This document shows positions 9,644 through 19,127 of a DNA stretch of 64,000 nt, one piece after another. Location: the NCBI RefSeq assembly GCF_003966155.1, contig NZ_RXNS01000010.1, positions 1-64,000 of the forward strand. Direction: 5' to 3'. Each line of letters opens with the position of its first letter. The stretch's first letter is position 1. The stretch is from Halomonas nitroreducens (GTDB lineage: Bacteria > Pseudomonadota > Gammaproteobacteria > Pseudomonadales > Halomonadaceae). The notes beneath the pieces were generated by a model that did no database searches, was not told the origin of the DNA, and worked only from the letters and a program-made list of their open reading frames with translations. A program made the translations under genes and the position numbers.

Positions 9644-10366
9644 TCAAGGCCGTTGTGGCGCCGCCTCGGTGATCACCTCGTCGATGTCATCGAGCCCGGC
9701 GAAGCGCGCCGGGCGGACCAGGCCCTGCTTGCTGGCGTCGACCACCAGCAGCCGGCGCTGGGCGGTGGCGATGGCCGCCTGCTTGGGCGCCACCTCGTGG
9801 AAGTGGAAGCAGCTGAGTCCCTGGCGCGGATGCACGCCGGCAGCCGACAGGAAGGCCTTGTTGAGACCGAAACCGCGGATCGTCTCGGCCATGTCATCGC
9901 TGGCGAAGGAACGCGACGAGCCGTGATAGATCCCGCCCAGCAGCCACAGCCGCACCCCCGGCCGGGCGCTGACGGCCTCGGCCACGTTCAGGGCATAGGT
10001 GACCACCGTCAGCGACATGTCCTCGGGCAGGCTCAAAGCCAGCGGCATCAAGGTGGTGCCGCAATCGATGAACAGGGTGTCGCCCGCCTCCAGCGTGGCC
10101 AGGGCCCGCTCGCACAGCCGCCGCTTGGCCTCGGCGTGGCGGTCGCGCTGCACGGCCAGATCGTAGGCCGGAACATGGCGGGGGTCGTCGGCACGCATCA
10201 GGTGACCGCCGATCAGCACCAGCTCGCCGTCGGCTCCCGCCAGGTCACGCCGGATGGTCATCGCCGAGACGCCACACAGCGAGGCCGCCTCGGCCAGCCG
10301 CAGGCTACCGCCCTCGGCCAGGGCCTGTTGCAGGCGCGTCAGTCGCACCGCACTTCGATCGTTCAC
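9644..10366 (-). CDS. deoR: Deoxyribonucleoside operon repressor, DeoR
   Basis: DeoR-family repressor, 240 residues from a GTG start at 10366 (GGAGG seven bases upstream). The N-terminal helix-turn-helix (about 5-55, AASLCGVSAMTIRRDL) is followed by the sugar-phosphate sensor domain, with the FIDCGTTL motif and the DeoR-specific SAAGVHPRQGLSCF segment found in E. coli DeoR. It is divergent from the tsx-like gene and the deo operon, whose control region contains a TGTTA-type palindrome like the E. coli DeoR operator. The likely inducer is deoxyribose-5-phosphate, by analogy. Confidence 0.9.
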   Translation of the reverse strand: MNDRSAVRLTRLQQALAEGGSLRLAEAASLCGVSAMTIRRDLAGADGELVLIGGHLMRADDPRHVPAYDLAVQRDRHAEAKRRLCERALATLEAGDTLFIDCGTTLMPLALSLPEDMSLTVVTYALNVAEAVSARPGVRLWLLGGIYHGSSRSFASDDMAETIRGFGLNKAFLSAAGVHPRQGLSCFHFHEVAPKQAAIATAQRRLLVVDASKQGLVRPARFAGLDDIDEVITEAAPQRP

Positions 10367-10453
10367 TCCACTCCCTCCGCCTCTCGGGACGGCTCTCGGC
10401 GAGCCCACGCCCCTGTTGCGTTGGCGCCGCCGCGAACGCGGGCTTGCGGCGCG

Positions 10454-10475
10454 AAATGTGATTAAAATAACATTG
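10454..10475. promoter_or_regulatory. Candidate CRP/Vfr binding site of the deo operon
   Basis: The 22-bp segment opens AAATGTGAT and closes ATAACATTG, matching 17 of 22 positions of the E. coli CRP consensus palindrome. It directly abuts and overlaps the DeoR-like palindromes at 10468-10494. In E. coli, deo transcription is likewise under CRP, CytR and DeoR control. The match is by eye. Confidence 0.5.
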
Positions 10476-10494
10476 TCATGTTACCTGAGTAACA
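10468..10494. promoter_or_regulatory. Overlapping DeoR-operator-like palindromes
   Basis: TGTTACCTGAGTAACA (10479-10494) has perfect 6-bp arms and the TGTTA...TAACA ends and 16-bp length of the E. coli DeoR operator. A second palindrome, TAACATTGTCATGTTA (10468-10483), shares its right arm. A possible promoter, TTGCGG (10444) and TAACAT (10468) with an 18-bp spacer, would be covered by both. Confidence 0.6.
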
Positions 10495-10617
10495 GACATG
10501 TCGCGCATCAGCCTTATCCCCGGCCCGACCGGGTTCACGTACCGACGTCGGCGTGATCGTCCGCTCCTCCTCTACCCGGCGCATCACACGACAACAACAG
10601 CAAGGAAAGCCGTTTCC

Positions 10618-11442
10618 ATGCCGACTGCCATCGCCCCCGGCCGCCTCGCGCCCCTCGCCGGCCTGCTGCTGGCCGCCGCCACGCTGCCCGCCGACGACGC
10701 CTCGGCCTCGTCCTTCACCCCGCAGTGGTCGTTCGCCAACGCCTCGATCAACTACCTCGACTGGTCCGACGGCACTGAGCAGCGCACCGCGACCAATGCC
10801 GCCAAGGGCGACTTCTTCTACCTCGAGCTCGAGGGCGGCGCAGGGTTCGACTGGGGGGAGTTCTACGGTTTCTACGATTTCGAGAACCCCCACAATGACA
10901 CCCTCGAGGACGATACCCGCGACAACCGCCGCAGCGCCGCCAAGGTCACCTCGCATATCTATCTCGGCAACTCGCCCTTCTCGCTCTACTTCCATGTCTA
11001 CGACTTCCGCGACTATGGTTTCGACAGCGAGGAGCAGGACCGCATCGCCGGCCTGGGCTATCGTCACACCTTCGCGAACGGGCTGTGGATCAAGCCCTTC
11101 CTCGGCAAGGCATGGGTCGAGAGCGGCGACGGCGGCTACGACGGCGAGAACGGCTACATGGCCGGCTGGGTGCTGGGCTACGACTTCGCGGCCTTCGGCG
11201 AGCGCTTCAGCCTGACCAACTGGCACGAGCAGACCTTCGACCGCGAGGACGCCTACCTGCGCCAGAACTACGTCAACGGCCCGGCCGGCGGCGTCGGCAC
11301 CAATGGCGCGGCGGCCCTATGGTGGCACCCGATCGATGCCGTCACCACCGGCCTGCAGTATCGCTACTCGCACAACAAGCTGGGTACCGCCGACGACTAT
11401 CAGAATGCGATGATCTACACCCTCAAGTACAACTTCCGGTGA
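10618..11442 (+). CDS. Tsx-family outer membrane nucleoside channel
   Basis: Outer membrane beta-barrel of the nucleoside-specific channel (Tsx/OmpK) family, 274 residues. It has a signal peptide (about residues 1-30, ending ...DDASASS), then SFTPQWSFANASINYLDWSDG, alternating barrel strands rich in aromatic residues (FYGFYDFENPHND) and a C-terminal aromatic/Arg strand (MIYTLKYNFR) typical of BAM substrates. The start is ATG 10618 with AAGGAAAG upstream; the frame is open back to 10498 but the extension has no signal peptide. As first gene of the deo operon, it probably admits nucleosides through the outer membrane. Confidence 0.85.
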   Translation: MPTAIAPGRLAPLAGLLLAAATLPADDASASSFTPQWSFANASINYLDWSDGTEQRTATNAAKGDFFYLELEGGAGFDWGEFYGFYDFENPHNDTLEDDTRDNRRSAAKVTSHIYLGNSPFSLYFHVYDFRDYGFDSEEQDRIAGLGYRHTFANGLWIKPFLGKAWVESGDGGYDGENGYMAGWVLGYDFAAFGERFSLTNWHEQTFDREDAYLRQNYVNGPAGGVGTNGAAALWWHPIDAVTTGLQYRYSHNKLGTADDYQNAMIYTLKYNFR

Positions 11443-11501
11443 GCCATCGCCGGTCATGAGGCCGTGACCCAGCCCATGCCGCCAACCACAAGGACCTCCC
11501 C

Positions 11502-12770
11502 ATGACCTTGATCATGAGCGTGATCGGGATGGTGACGCTGATTGCCATCGCCCTGATCTTCTCCTCCAATCGCCGGGCGATCCGCCTGCGCACCGTGGGC
11601 GGCGCCTTCGCCATCCAGGCCGGCCTCGGCGCCTTCGTGCTCTACGTGCCGGTGGGCCAGACGGTGCTCAAGACCGTGTCCGACGCCGTCAGCCAGGTGG
11701 TGCTCTACGCCAACGACGGCATCGACTTCCTGTTCGGTGGCCTGGCCAACGTCGAGGCGACCGGCTTCGTGTTCGCCATCAAGGTGCTGCCGGTCATCAT
11801 CTTCTTCTCGTCGCTGACCGCGGTGCTCTACTACCTCGGCATCATGCAGTGGGTGATCCGCATCCTCGGCGGTGCCCTGCAGAAGGCGCTCGGCACCTCG
11901 CGCACCGAGTCGCTCTCGGCCACCGCCAACATCTTCGTCGGCCAGACCGAGGCGCCGCTGGTGGTGCGCCCCTTCATCGCCCGCATGACCCCCTCCCAGC
12001 TGTTTGCGGTGATGTGCGGCGGCCTGGCCTCGGTGGCCGGCTCGGTGCTGGCCGGCTACGCCGCCCTCGGCATCCCCATGGAGTACCTGGTGGCCGCCTC
12101 CTTCATGGCCGCCCCCGGCGGACTCTTGTTCGCCAAGCTGCTGATGCCCGAGACCGAAACCCCGGACGACGACATGGGCGAGGCGGAGGAACGCCTCGAC
12201 GCCGAGGAGCACCATCCCAGCAACGTGCTGGACGCCGCGGCCGCCGGGGCCTCCTCGGGCCTCTCCCTGGCCGCCAACGTCGGCGCCATGCTGCTGGCCT
12301 TCATCGGCCTGATCGCCCTGCTCAACGGCCTGATCGGCGGGGTCGGCGGCTGGTTCGGCGTGGAGTCGCTGAGTCTGGAGCTGATCCTCGGCTGGCTGTT
12401 CTCGCCGCTGGCCTTCCTGCTCGGCGTGCCCTGGGAGGAGGCGACACTGGCCGGCTCCTTTATCGGCCAGAAGCTGGTGGTCAACGAGTTCGTCGCCTAT
12501 ATCAACCTGGCCCCCTATATCGACGGCGAGCAGGTGGTCGCCGCCACCGGCGAGGTGATGTCGGCCCACACCTCGGCGATCCTGTCGTTCGCCCTGTGCG
12601 GCTTCGCCAACCTGTCATCCATCGCCATTCTGCTCGGGGGCCTGGGCAGCATCGCCCCGAGTCGGCGCCACGAGATCGCGAGGTTTGGCATCAAGGCCGT
12701 GCTGGCCGGTACCCTGTCCAATCTGATGTCCGCTACCCTCGCCGGCTTCTTCCTCGCGCTTGGCGCCTGA
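11502..12770 (+). CDS. nupC: Concentrative nucleoside transporter, NupC type
   Basis: CNT-family inner membrane symporter, 422 residues, importing nucleosides with protons or sodium. The family motifs are present: [20 protein letters not shown], the [12 protein letters not shown] loop, [32 protein letters not shown] and [15 protein letters not shown], the last two being substrate and cation-site segments. A hydrophilic stretch at about 215-245 separates the halves. AAGGACC precedes ATG 11502. It works with the upstream Tsx-like channel and feeds the DeoA/DeoD phosphorylases. A terminator-like hairpin follows directly. Confidence 0.93.
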   Translation: MTLIMSVIGMVTLIAIALIFSSNRRAIRLRTVGGAFAIQAGLGAFVLYVPVGQTVLKTVSDAVSQVVLYANDGIDFLFGGLANVEATGFVFAIKVLPVIIFFSSLTAVLYYLGIMQWVIRILGGALQKALGTSRTESLSATANIFVGQTEAPLVVRPFIARMTPSQLFAVMCGGLASVAGSVLAGYAALGIPMEYLVAASFMAAPGGLLFAKLLMPETETPDDDMGEAEERLDAEEHHPSNVLDAAAAGASSGLSLAANVGAMLLAFIGLIALLNGLIGGVGGWFGVESLSLELILGWLFSPLAFLLGVPWEEATLAGSFIGQKLVVNEFVAYINLAPYIDGEQVVAATGEVMSAHTSAILSFALCGFANLSSIAILLGGLGSIAPSRRHEIARFGIKAVLAGTLSNLMSATLAGFFLALGA

Positions 12771-12782
12771 GGAGACCGGCAA

Positions 12783-12813
12783 GCGCCGCGGCCCCCGCCG
12801 CGGCGCCACTTTT
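12783..12813 (+). terminator. Internal hairpin with T-tail between nupC and deoC
   Basis: GCGCCGCGGC-CCCC-GCCGCGGCGC is a perfect 10-bp stem (12783-12806) followed by CACTTTT. It lies between the nupC stop (12770) and the deoC ribosome-binding site. It looks like a partial intrinsic terminator that would make transport genes more abundant than catabolic ones, or it marks a separate transcription unit. Confidence 0.65.
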
Positions 12814-12834
12814 CCCCCTTAACAGGACGATCCC

Positions 12835-13611
12835 ATGACCGATCTGCAACGCGCTGCCCGCCAGGCTCTCTCGCTGATGGACCTCACCAGCCTCAACGAC
12901 GACGACACCGATGCCACCATCGAGGCGCTGTGCCAGCGGGCCAAGACCCCGGCGGGGACGCCGGCGGCGGTCTGCGTCTACCCCAACTTCATCGTCCCGG
13001 CCCGCCGCGCGCTGACCGCCCACCGGCTCAACGACACGGTGAAGATCGCCACGGTCACCAACTTCCCCCACGGCAACGACGACGTCATGGGCGCCGCCCG
13101 CGAGACGCGCGAGGCGGTGGCCTCCGGGGCCGACGAGGTCGACGTGGTCTTCCCCTATCGCGCCCTGCTGGCGGGTGACGAGGCCGTGGGCCAGGAACTG
13201 GTCGAGATGTGCAAGGCGGCCTGCGGCGACAAGACCCTCAAGGTGATCCTCGAGACCGGCGAGCTCAAGGATCCCGCGCTGATCCGCCGGGCCGCGGAGC
13301 TCGCGGTCGCCGGCGGCGCCGACTTCCTCAAGACCTCCACCGGCAAGGTGGCGGTGAACGCCACTCTGGAGGCCGCCGAGATCCTCCTCGAGGTGATCCG
13401 CGACAGCGACCGCGACGTGGGCTTCAAGGCCGCCGGCGGGGTGAGCACCGCCGAGGATGCCGAGGCCTACCTGGCCCTGGCCGAGCGCCTGATGGGGGCG
13501 GCCTGGATCACCCCGGCCCACTTCCGCTTCGGCGCCTCGGGCCTGCTCGACGACCTGCTGGACACCCTCGGCCTGGCGGGTGGCGTCGCCGCTCTCGAGG
13601 CGAACTACTGA
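12835..13611 (+). CDS. deoC: Deoxyribose-phosphate aldolase
   Basis: Class I aldolase splitting 2-deoxyribose-5-phosphate into acetaldehyde and glyceraldehyde-3-phosphate. It has 258 residues (E. coli 259). Catalytic segments are intact: [36 protein letters not shown] with the Schiff-base Lys, and VGFKAAGGV with the second Lys. The start is ATG 12835, with AGGA upstream. Its stop overlaps the deoA start (TGATG), so the two are coupled. Confidence 0.96.
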   Translation: MTDLQRAARQALSLMDLTSLNDDDTDATIEALCQRAKTPAGTPAAVCVYPNFIVPARRALTAHRLNDTVKIATVTNFPHGNDDVMGAARETREAVASGADEVDVVFPYRALLAGDEAVGQELVEMCKAACGDKTLKVILETGELKDPALIRRAAELAVAGGADFLKTSTGKVAVNATLEAAEILLEVIRDSDRDVGFKAAGGVSTAEDAEAYLALAERLMGAAWITPAHFRFGASGLLDDLLDTLGLAGGVAALEANY

Positions 13612-14939
13612 TGCTGCCCCAGGAGGCCATCCGCGCCAAGCGCGACGGCCAGTGCCTGGACGCCGTGACGATCCGGGACCTGGTCGCCGGCATCAGTGAC
13701 GGCGGCCTCGGCGACGCCCAGGTCGGCGCGCTGGCCATGGCCATCTATCTCAGGGGCATGGACGCCGCCGAGACCGTGGCCCTCACCGAGGCCATCCGCG
13801 ACTCCGGCGAGGTGCTGGACTGGTCGGGACTCGACCTGCCCGGCCCGGTGCTCGACAAGCATTCCACCGGTGGCGTGGGCGATCTCGTCTCGCTGGTGCT
13901 CGGCCCCTGGGTCGCCGCCTGCGGCGGCCATGTGCCGATGATTTCCGGCCGCGGCCTGGGCCACACTGGCGGCACCCTGGACAAGCTCGAGGCGATCCCC
14001 GGCTATTCGGTCACGCCGGACACCGCCACCTTCCGGCGTCTGGTCAAGGACGTCGGCGTGGCGATCATCGGCCAGACCAGCGAGCTGGCCCCGGCCGACA
14101 AGCGCCTCTACGCGGTGCGCGACGTCACCGCCACCGTGGAATCGCTGCCGCTGATCGTCTCCTCCATCCTCGGCAAGAAGCTCGCCTGCGGCCTCGATGC
14201 CCTGGTGATGGACGTGAAGGTCGGCAGCGGCGCCTTTATGCCCACGCCCGAGGCGTCCCGGGAACTGGCGGAAACGATTGCCGAGGTAGCGAGCCGCGCC
14301 GGCACGCCGACCACGGCGCTGCTCACCGACATGAGCCAGCCGCTGGCGCCCTGCGCCGGCAACGCCGTGGAGGTCCGCGAGGCCCTGGCGGTGCTGACCG
14401 GCGAGCGTCGCGACGGCCGCCTGCTGGAGGTGACCCGCACCCTGGCCGCGGAAATGCTGATGGTCGGCGGGCTGGCCGCGGATCGCCCCAGCGCCCTGGC
14501 CAGGCTCGACGAACGCCTGGCTTCCGGCGCGGCCGCCGAGCGCTTCGCGCGCATGGTGGCCGGCCTCGGCGGGCCGGCCGACCTGCTCGAGGCCGCCGAC
14601 CGCCACCTGCCCACCGCGCCGGTGGTGCGCGAGATTCGCGCCGAGCGCAGCGGCTACCTGCGGGCCTTCGATACCCGGGCGCTGGGCATGGCGGTGGTGG
14701 AGCTGGGCGGCGGGCGCCGCGCCCCCGGGGACGCCATCGACCCGGCCGTGGGCCTGGCCGACATTGCCGCCCTGGGCGAGCGGGTGGCGGCCGGCCAGCC
14801 CCTGGCGATGATCCATGCCAGAAGCGAGCCGGAGGCCGAGCGCGCCGAGCGCCAGTTCCTCGCCGCCCTCGAGATCGGCGAGACGGCCCTTGCCGAACCT
14901 ACACTGATACACGACATCATTCGTCGGGAGGCCCCATGA
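13611..14939 (+). CDS. deoA: Thymidine phosphorylase
   Basis: Phosphorolyses thymidine and deoxyuridine to the free base plus deoxyribose-1-phosphate. It has 442 residues (E. coli 440). Signature segments: [11 protein letters not shown] (phosphate site), [20 protein letters not shown] (family signature) and [20 protein letters not shown] (pyrimidine site). The start ATG 13611 shares an A with the deoC stop; longer open frames upstream run through deoC in another frame and are not real. The stop overlaps deoB by ATGA. Confidence 0.96.
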   Translation: MLPQEAIRAKRDGQCLDAVTIRDLVAGISDGGLGDAQVGALAMAIYLRGMDAAETVALTEAIRDSGEVLDWSGLDLPGPVLDKHSTGGVGDLVSLVLGPWVAACGGHVPMISGRGLGHTGGTLDKLEAIPGYSVTPDTATFRRLVKDVGVAIIGQTSELAPADKRLYAVRDVTATVESLPLIVSSILGKKLACGLDALVMDVKVGSGAFMPTPEASRELAETIAEVASRAGTPTTALLTDMSQPLAPCAGNAVEVREALAVLTGERRDGRLLEVTRTLAAEMLMVGGLAADRPSALARLDERLASGAAAERFARMVAGLGGPADLLEAADRHLPTAPVVREIRAERSGYLRAFDTRALGMAVVELGGGRRAPGDAIDPAVGLADIAALGERVAAGQPLAMIHARSEPEAERAERQFLAALEIGETALAEPTLIHDIIRREAP

Positions 14940-16180
14940 CCCGCGCCCTCGTGCTCGTCCTCGATTCCTTCGGCATCGGCGCCACCCCGGATGCCCCGGC
15001 CTTCGGCGATGCCGGGGCCGATACCCTGGGCCATATCGCCGCGGCCTGCGCCCGGGGCGAAGCGGATAGCGCCGAACGCCATGGCCCGCTCGCGCTGCCG
15101 AACCTGGGTCGGCTGGGGCTCTTCCACGCCCACCGCGAGAGCACCGGCGGCTGGGCCGACGGCATCACCCCGCCCGACGCCGTGACCGGCGCCTACGGCC
15201 ACGCCCGAGAACTCTCCTCGGGCAAGGACACCCCCTCCGGGCACTGGGAGCTCGCCGGCGTGCCGGTGCGCTTCGAGTGGGGCTACTTCCTGGAGCGCGA
15301 GCACAGTTTCCCGACCGAGCTGCTCGAGGCGCTGGTCCGGGAGGCCGAACTGCCCGGCGTGCTGGGCGACTGCCATGCCTCCGGCACCGAGATCATCACC
15401 CACCTCGGCGAGGAGCACCGGCGCACCGGCAAGCCCATCGTCTACACCTCGGCAGACTCGGTGTTCCAGATCGCCGCCCACGAGGAGGCCTTCGGGCTGG
15501 ACCGGCTCTACCGGGTCTGCGAGATTGCCCGGCGCCTGCTCGAACCCTACAACATCGGCCGCGTGATCGCCCGCCCCTTCACCGGCGACGACGCCGCGAG
15601 CTTCACCCGCACCGCCGCGCGCCGCGATTACAGCGTCGAGCCACCCGCCCCCACGGTGCTCCAGCGCCTGCACGACGACGGCGGCCAGGTGGTGGCGATC
15701 GGCAAGATCGCCGACATCTATGCCCACTGCGGCATCTCGCAGACGATCAAGGCCAGCGGTCATGATGCCCTGTTCGACGCCACCCTGGCGGCGCTCGAGG
15801 CGGCCGGCGACCGCACCCTGATCATGACCAACTTCGTCGACTTCGACATGGTCTATGGCCATCGTCGCGACGTGGCCGGCTATGCCGCCGCCCTGGAGGC
15901 CTTCGATGCCCGGCTGCCCGAACTGCTCGCGAGCCTGGCCCCCGACGACCTGCTGGTGCTCACCGCCGACCACGGCTGCGACCCCACCTGGACCGGCACC
16001 GACCACACCCGCGAGCACGTCCCGGTGCTGGCCGTGGGCGCGGGCCTCGCCGCCGGCTCGCTCGGCGCGCGCGCCAGCTTCGCCGACATCGGCCAGAGCC
16101 TGGCCGGACACTTCGGCCTGCCGCCCATGGACGACGGCGAGAGCTTCCTGCCGGCAAGTCCCAACCAAGGAGATCAGTAA
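14936..16180 (+). CDS. deoB: Phosphopentomutase
   Basis: Mn2+-dependent alkaline-phosphatase-superfamily mutase that converts (deoxy)ribose-1-phosphate to the 5-phosphate, joining the phosphorylases to DeoC. It has 414 residues. Metal-site motifs are seen at both ends: [13 protein letters not shown] with [11 protein letters not shown], and [37 protein letters not shown] carries the phosphorylated Thr region. It overlaps deoA by four bases (ATGA) and deoD by one (TAATG). Confidence 0.96.
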   Translation: MTRALVLVLDSFGIGATPDAPAFGDAGADTLGHIAAACARGEADSAERHGPLALPNLGRLGLFHAHRESTGGWADGITPPDAVTGAYGHARELSSGKDTPSGHWELAGVPVRFEWGYFLEREHSFPTELLEALVREAELPGVLGDCHASGTEIITHLGEEHRRTGKPIVYTSADSVFQIAAHEEAFGLDRLYRVCEIARRLLEPYNIGRVIARPFTGDDAASFTRTAARRDYSVEPPAPTVLQRLHDDGGQVVAIGKIADIYAHCGISQTIKASGHDALFDATLAALEAAGDRTLIMTNFVDFDMVYGHRRDVAGYAAALEAFDARLPELLASLAPDDLLVLTADHGCDPTWTGTDHTREHVPVLAVGAGLAAGSLGARASFADIGQSLAGHFGLPPMDDGESFLPASPNQGDQ

Positions 16181-16911
16181 TGGCGACACCCCATATCCAG
16201 GCCGCCCGCGGCGACTTCGCCGATACCGTGCTGATGCCCGGTGACCCGATCCGCGCCAGGTACATCGCCGAGACCTTCCTCGAGGATGCCCGCTGCATCA
16301 ACGAGGTGCGCAACATGTACGGCTACACCGGCACCTACAAGGGCCGCGAGATCTCGGTGATGGGCCATGGCATGGGCATTCCCTCGGTGTCGATCTACGC
16401 CAAGGAGCTGATCACCGACTACGACGTCAAGCGGCTGATCCGGGTCGGCTCCTGCGGGGCGGTCCGCGACGACGTGGCGGTGCGCGACGTGGTGATCGGC
16501 CTGGGCGCGAGCACCGATTCCGGCGTCAACCGCACCCGCTTCCGCGGCCACGACTTCGCCGCCATCGCCGACTTCGACCTCACCCGCCATGCCGTGGATG
16601 CCGCCGCGACCCAGGGCGTGCCGGTCAAGGTGGGCAACATCTTCTCGGCGGACCTGTTCTACAACCCGGACGCCGAGCTGGTCGAGACCCTGCGCCGCTA
16701 CGGCATCGTCGGCGTGGAGATGGAGGCCGCCGGCCTCTACGGGGTGGCCGCCGAGTTCGGCGCTCGTGCCGCCACCATCTGCACGGTCTCCGACCACATC
16801 GTCAAGGGCGACTCGCTGTCCAGCGAGGCGCGCGCCACCACCTTCGACGAGATGATGACCATCGCCCTGGACAGCGTGCTGCGCGACGATGCCCAGGAGG
16901 CCGGCGCATGA
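16180..16911 (+). CDS. deoD: Purine-nucleoside phosphorylase, DeoD type
   Basis: Hexameric purine nucleoside phosphorylase giving free purine and (deoxy)ribose-1-phosphate; 243 residues (E. coli 239). Visible: [18 protein letters not shown] (phosphate-binding Gly/Arg), [36 protein letters not shown] (ribose-binding Glu) and TVSDHIVKG with the catalytic Asp. The start overlaps the deoB stop and the stop overlaps cdd (ATGA). Confidence 0.96.
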   Translation: MATPHIQAARGDFADTVLMPGDPIRARYIAETFLEDARCINEVRNMYGYTGTYKGREISVMGHGMGIPSVSIYAKELITDYDVKRLIRVGSCGAVRDDVAVRDVVIGLGASTDSGVNRTRFRGHDFAAIADFDLTRHAVDAAATQGVPVKVGNIFSADLFYNPDAELVETLRRYGIVGVEMEAAGLYGVAAEFGARAATICTVSDHIVKGDSLSSEARATTFDEMMTIALDSVLRDDAQEAGA

Positions 16912-17333
16912 GCGGGGCCATCGAGCGCGACATCGTCGAGGCGCTGATCGCCGTGCGCGACCGCGCCTACGCCCCCTACTCCCACCACCCGGTGGGCGCC
17001 CTGGTCGTCAGCGAGAGCGGCACCCGCTACACGGGAGCCAATGTCGAGGTGGCCCACTACAAGGGGCTCTGCGCCGAGGCCTCGGCCATCGCCGCCTTGG
17101 CCAGCGCCGGCGAGCGCGAACTGCGCGAGGTCTACGTGATCGGGCCGGGCGAGCACCTGTGCACGCCCTGCGGCGACTGTCGCCAGCGCATCCGCGAGTT
17201 CGCAAGCCCCGAGACGCTGATCCGGGTGGTCGACGCCGAGGGCCGGTTGCTGCGCCGCTACACCATGGACGAGCTGCTGCCGGACTCCTTCGGCCCGGAG
17301 AACCTGGGGCGTCCCTCGACCATGGGCGACTGA
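16908..17333 (+). CDS. cdd: Cytidine deaminase
   Basis: Zn2+-dependent deaminase converting (deoxy)cytidine to (deoxy)uridine, which DeoA then phosphorolyses. At 141 residues it is the short, tetrameric type rather than the ~294-residue E. coli type. [11 protein letters not shown] supplies the Cys zinc ligand and catalytic Glu, and [11 protein letters not shown] supplies the other Cys ligands. ANVEVAHY is the substrate-binding segment. It overlaps deoD by four bases and closes the deo operon. Confidence 0.93.
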   Translation: MSGAIERDIVEALIAVRDRAYAPYSHHPVGALVVSESGTRYTGANVEVAHYKGLCAEASAIAALASAGERELREVYVIGPGEHLCTPCGDCRQRIREFASPETLIRVVDAEGRLLRRYTMDELLPDSFGPENLGRPSTMGD

Positions 17334-17423
17334 GGCAAGCCGCCGGCGGGTCTCACTTCGTCGGTGGCACTTTGGTAGACTGTGGCCCCGCCAGGCCCCC
17401 GCGCACGACAGGAGACCCGCTCC

Positions 17424-17831
17424 ATGCCTGCCCCCGCCCTTGCCATCCGCCGCACCCCCCTGGTCGCCGTCTACGGCACCCTGAAGCGCGGCCTGCGCAA
17501 CCATCACTGGCTGGACGGTGCCGACTTCGTGGGCGCGGATCGGCTCACCGACGCCACCCTCTACGACCTCGGCCCCTACCCCGGCGCCCGGCTCGAGCCC
17601 TCGCGGGGCGTCGAGATCGAGGTGTTCCGCGTCGATGCGTCGCTGCTTGCGGGCCTCGACCGCCTGGAGGACTACCGGATCCGGCGCCCGGCAAGCGGCA
17701 CCTACGACCGCGTCGTCCATCCCACCGCCTTCGGGCCGGCCTGGCTGTATCTCTACAATCGCGACGTGGCGGGCTGCAGCGTGATCCGCGAGGGCGGCTG
17801 GTCGCCGCACGCCCGCCGTTCTGTGGTATAA
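17424..17831 (+). CDS. Gamma-glutamylcyclotransferase-like (AIG2/GGCT) protein
   Basis: A 135-residue GGCT-fold protein: the VYGTLKRGLRNHHWL opening is the substrate-binding signature, and a DRLEDYRI segment around residue 75 carries the acidic catalytic region. YLYNRDV near the C-terminus is typical. Members act on gamma-glutamyl or gamma-glutamylamine compounds, but small bacterial members are mostly uncharacterised. The start is ATG 17424, nine bases after AGGAGA. It lies 90 bp after cdd and is probably a separate unit. Confidence 0.75.
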   Translation: MPAPALAIRRTPLVAVYGTLKRGLRNHHWLDGADFVGADRLTDATLYDLGPYPGARLEPSRGVEIEVFRVDASLLAGLDRLEDYRIRRPASGTYDRVVHPTAFGPAWLYLYNRDVAGCSVIREGGWSPHARRSVV

Positions 17832-17872
17832 CCCCTGCCGATCTCTCGCATGCCACGACCAAGGAGAATGCC

Positions 17873-18193
17873 GTGGGCCGTCTCTTGTCCCTTATCGTGA
17901 TCCTCGGCCTGGCCTATGGCGGGCTCTATGTCGTCTATGGCATGAGCGTCAAGGACGACGTCGAGCAGGCGCTCGCCGACGTCGGCCTGACCGCCCTGGA
18001 GGTGCAGGGCGTCGACTACGGCCCGCTGGCCCCCCTGAGCACGGAGGCGACGATCTCCGCCGACGTCAACTATCAGGGCGCCTCGGCTACCGTCGACCTG
18101 CGTCTGCAGGGCCATCCGCTGTTCTCGGACAAGATCCGCCTCGAGCTCAACGGCCTGCAGGCCCTGCGGCTGACCATCGGGGCGGGGCAGTAA
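17873..18193 (+). CDS. Small membrane-anchored protein of unknown function
   Basis: A 106-residue protein with one N-terminal membrane helix (residues 4-22, LLSLIVILGLAYGGLYVVY) and a soluble, probably periplasmic, beta-rich remainder. The start is taken as GTG 17873 because AAGGAGA lies just upstream; the nearby ATG at 17868 is out of frame. No family is recognised. It follows the GGCT-like gene by 41 bp and may be co-transcribed with it. Confidence 0.65.
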   Translation: MGRLLSLIVILGLAYGGLYVVYGMSVKDDVEQALADVGLTALEVQGVDYGPLAPLSTEATISADVNYQGASATVDLRLQGHPLFSDKIRLELNGLQALRLTIGAGQ

Positions 18194-18275
18194 CGACCTC
18201 GTCAACAGGGCCGGCCCCCGGTTACGGTCGGTACTGATGACCGTTCATCCGCCATCGACGACCCGGAGCCCCTTC

Positions 18276-19016
18276 ATGTCCCGCGCTATCGACATTCCCG
18301 CTGCCGACGGCATCATCGACGCCCATGTCTTCACGCCCGGCAACGCCGCCGGCCCGCTGCCGGCCGTGGTGCTGTTCACCGATATCGGCGGCCTGCGCCC
18401 CTGCTATCACGAGAAGGCCCAGCGGCTCGCGGACAACGGCTACGCCGTGTTGATGCCCAACGTCTACTACCGCGATGCGACCGGCACCGTCGTGCCGGAA
18501 GGCAAGTCCTTCCGCGATCCGGACGTGCGCCCGACGCTGCTCGGGTATGCCGAGCACCTGACCCCCGAGGCACAGGCCCGCGACTTCGTCGCCCTCCTGG
18601 ACTGCATCGATGCCGAAGCCGAGTTCGCGGACAGCAAGGTGGGCGTGGTCGGCTACTGCATGACCGGGGCCTTCGCACTGCGCATGGCGGCCGAACACCC
18701 CGGCCGCGTGGCCGCCGCGGCCGGCTTTCACTCGGCCCGCCTGGCGGAGGCCGGCGACCCGACCAGCCCCGTGCAGGTGGTCGGCACCATCGAGGGGCGC
18801 GTCTACTTCGGCCACGCCGACCAGGACGAGCTGCTGCCCCCCGCGCAGATCGCCCACGTGGACGAGGCACTGGCCGAGGCCGGCGTGCACTTCACCACCG
18901 AGCTCTACAAGGGCGCCGCCCACGGCTTCACGGCCAAGGACGCGCCCTCCTACGACGCGGCCGCCGACGCCCTGCATCACAAGCGCCTGGCCATGCTGCT
19001 GGAGGAGGCGCTATGA
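18276..19016 (+). CDS. Dienelactone-hydrolase-family protein
   Basis: Alpha/beta-hydrolase of the DLH family, 246 residues. The nucleophile elbow GYCMTG carries Cys in place of Ser, as in dienelactone hydrolases. The Asp (HADQDELLP) and His (KGAAHGFT) of the triad are present. The family acts on cyclic or activated esters; the physiological substrate cannot be told from the context. The start is ATG 18276 after CCGGAG; an in-frame ATG at 18237 adds 13 residues without a ribosome-binding site. Confidence 0.8.
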   Translation: MSRAIDIPAADGIIDAHVFTPGNAAGPLPAVVLFTDIGGLRPCYHEKAQRLADNGYAVLMPNVYYRDATGTVVPEGKSFRDPDVRPTLLGYAEHLTPEAQARDFVALLDCIDAEAEFADSKVGVVGYCMTGAFALRMAAEHPGRVAAAAGFHSARLAEAGDPTSPVQVVGTIEGRVYFGHADQDELLPPAQIAHVDEALAEAGVHFTTELYKGAAHGFTAKDAPSYDAAADALHHKRLAMLLEEAL

Positions 19017-19127
19017 GGCCGGGCATGAATTGACTGGCCTTACCGAGATTCACGCCCTGCTGGCCTCGACCGACGCCCTGGGCTACAGGCGCCCGTTGCG
19101 GGTCGGCCGAGGCACGACGACGACCCC

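Noticed and set aside
13209..14939. A 576-codon frame including deoA, and similar extended frames for sbcC, the ABC exporter and the lactonase
   Set aside because: The upstream extensions run through neighbouring genes in a wrong frame; starts with family-conserved N-termini and ribosome-binding sites were used instead.
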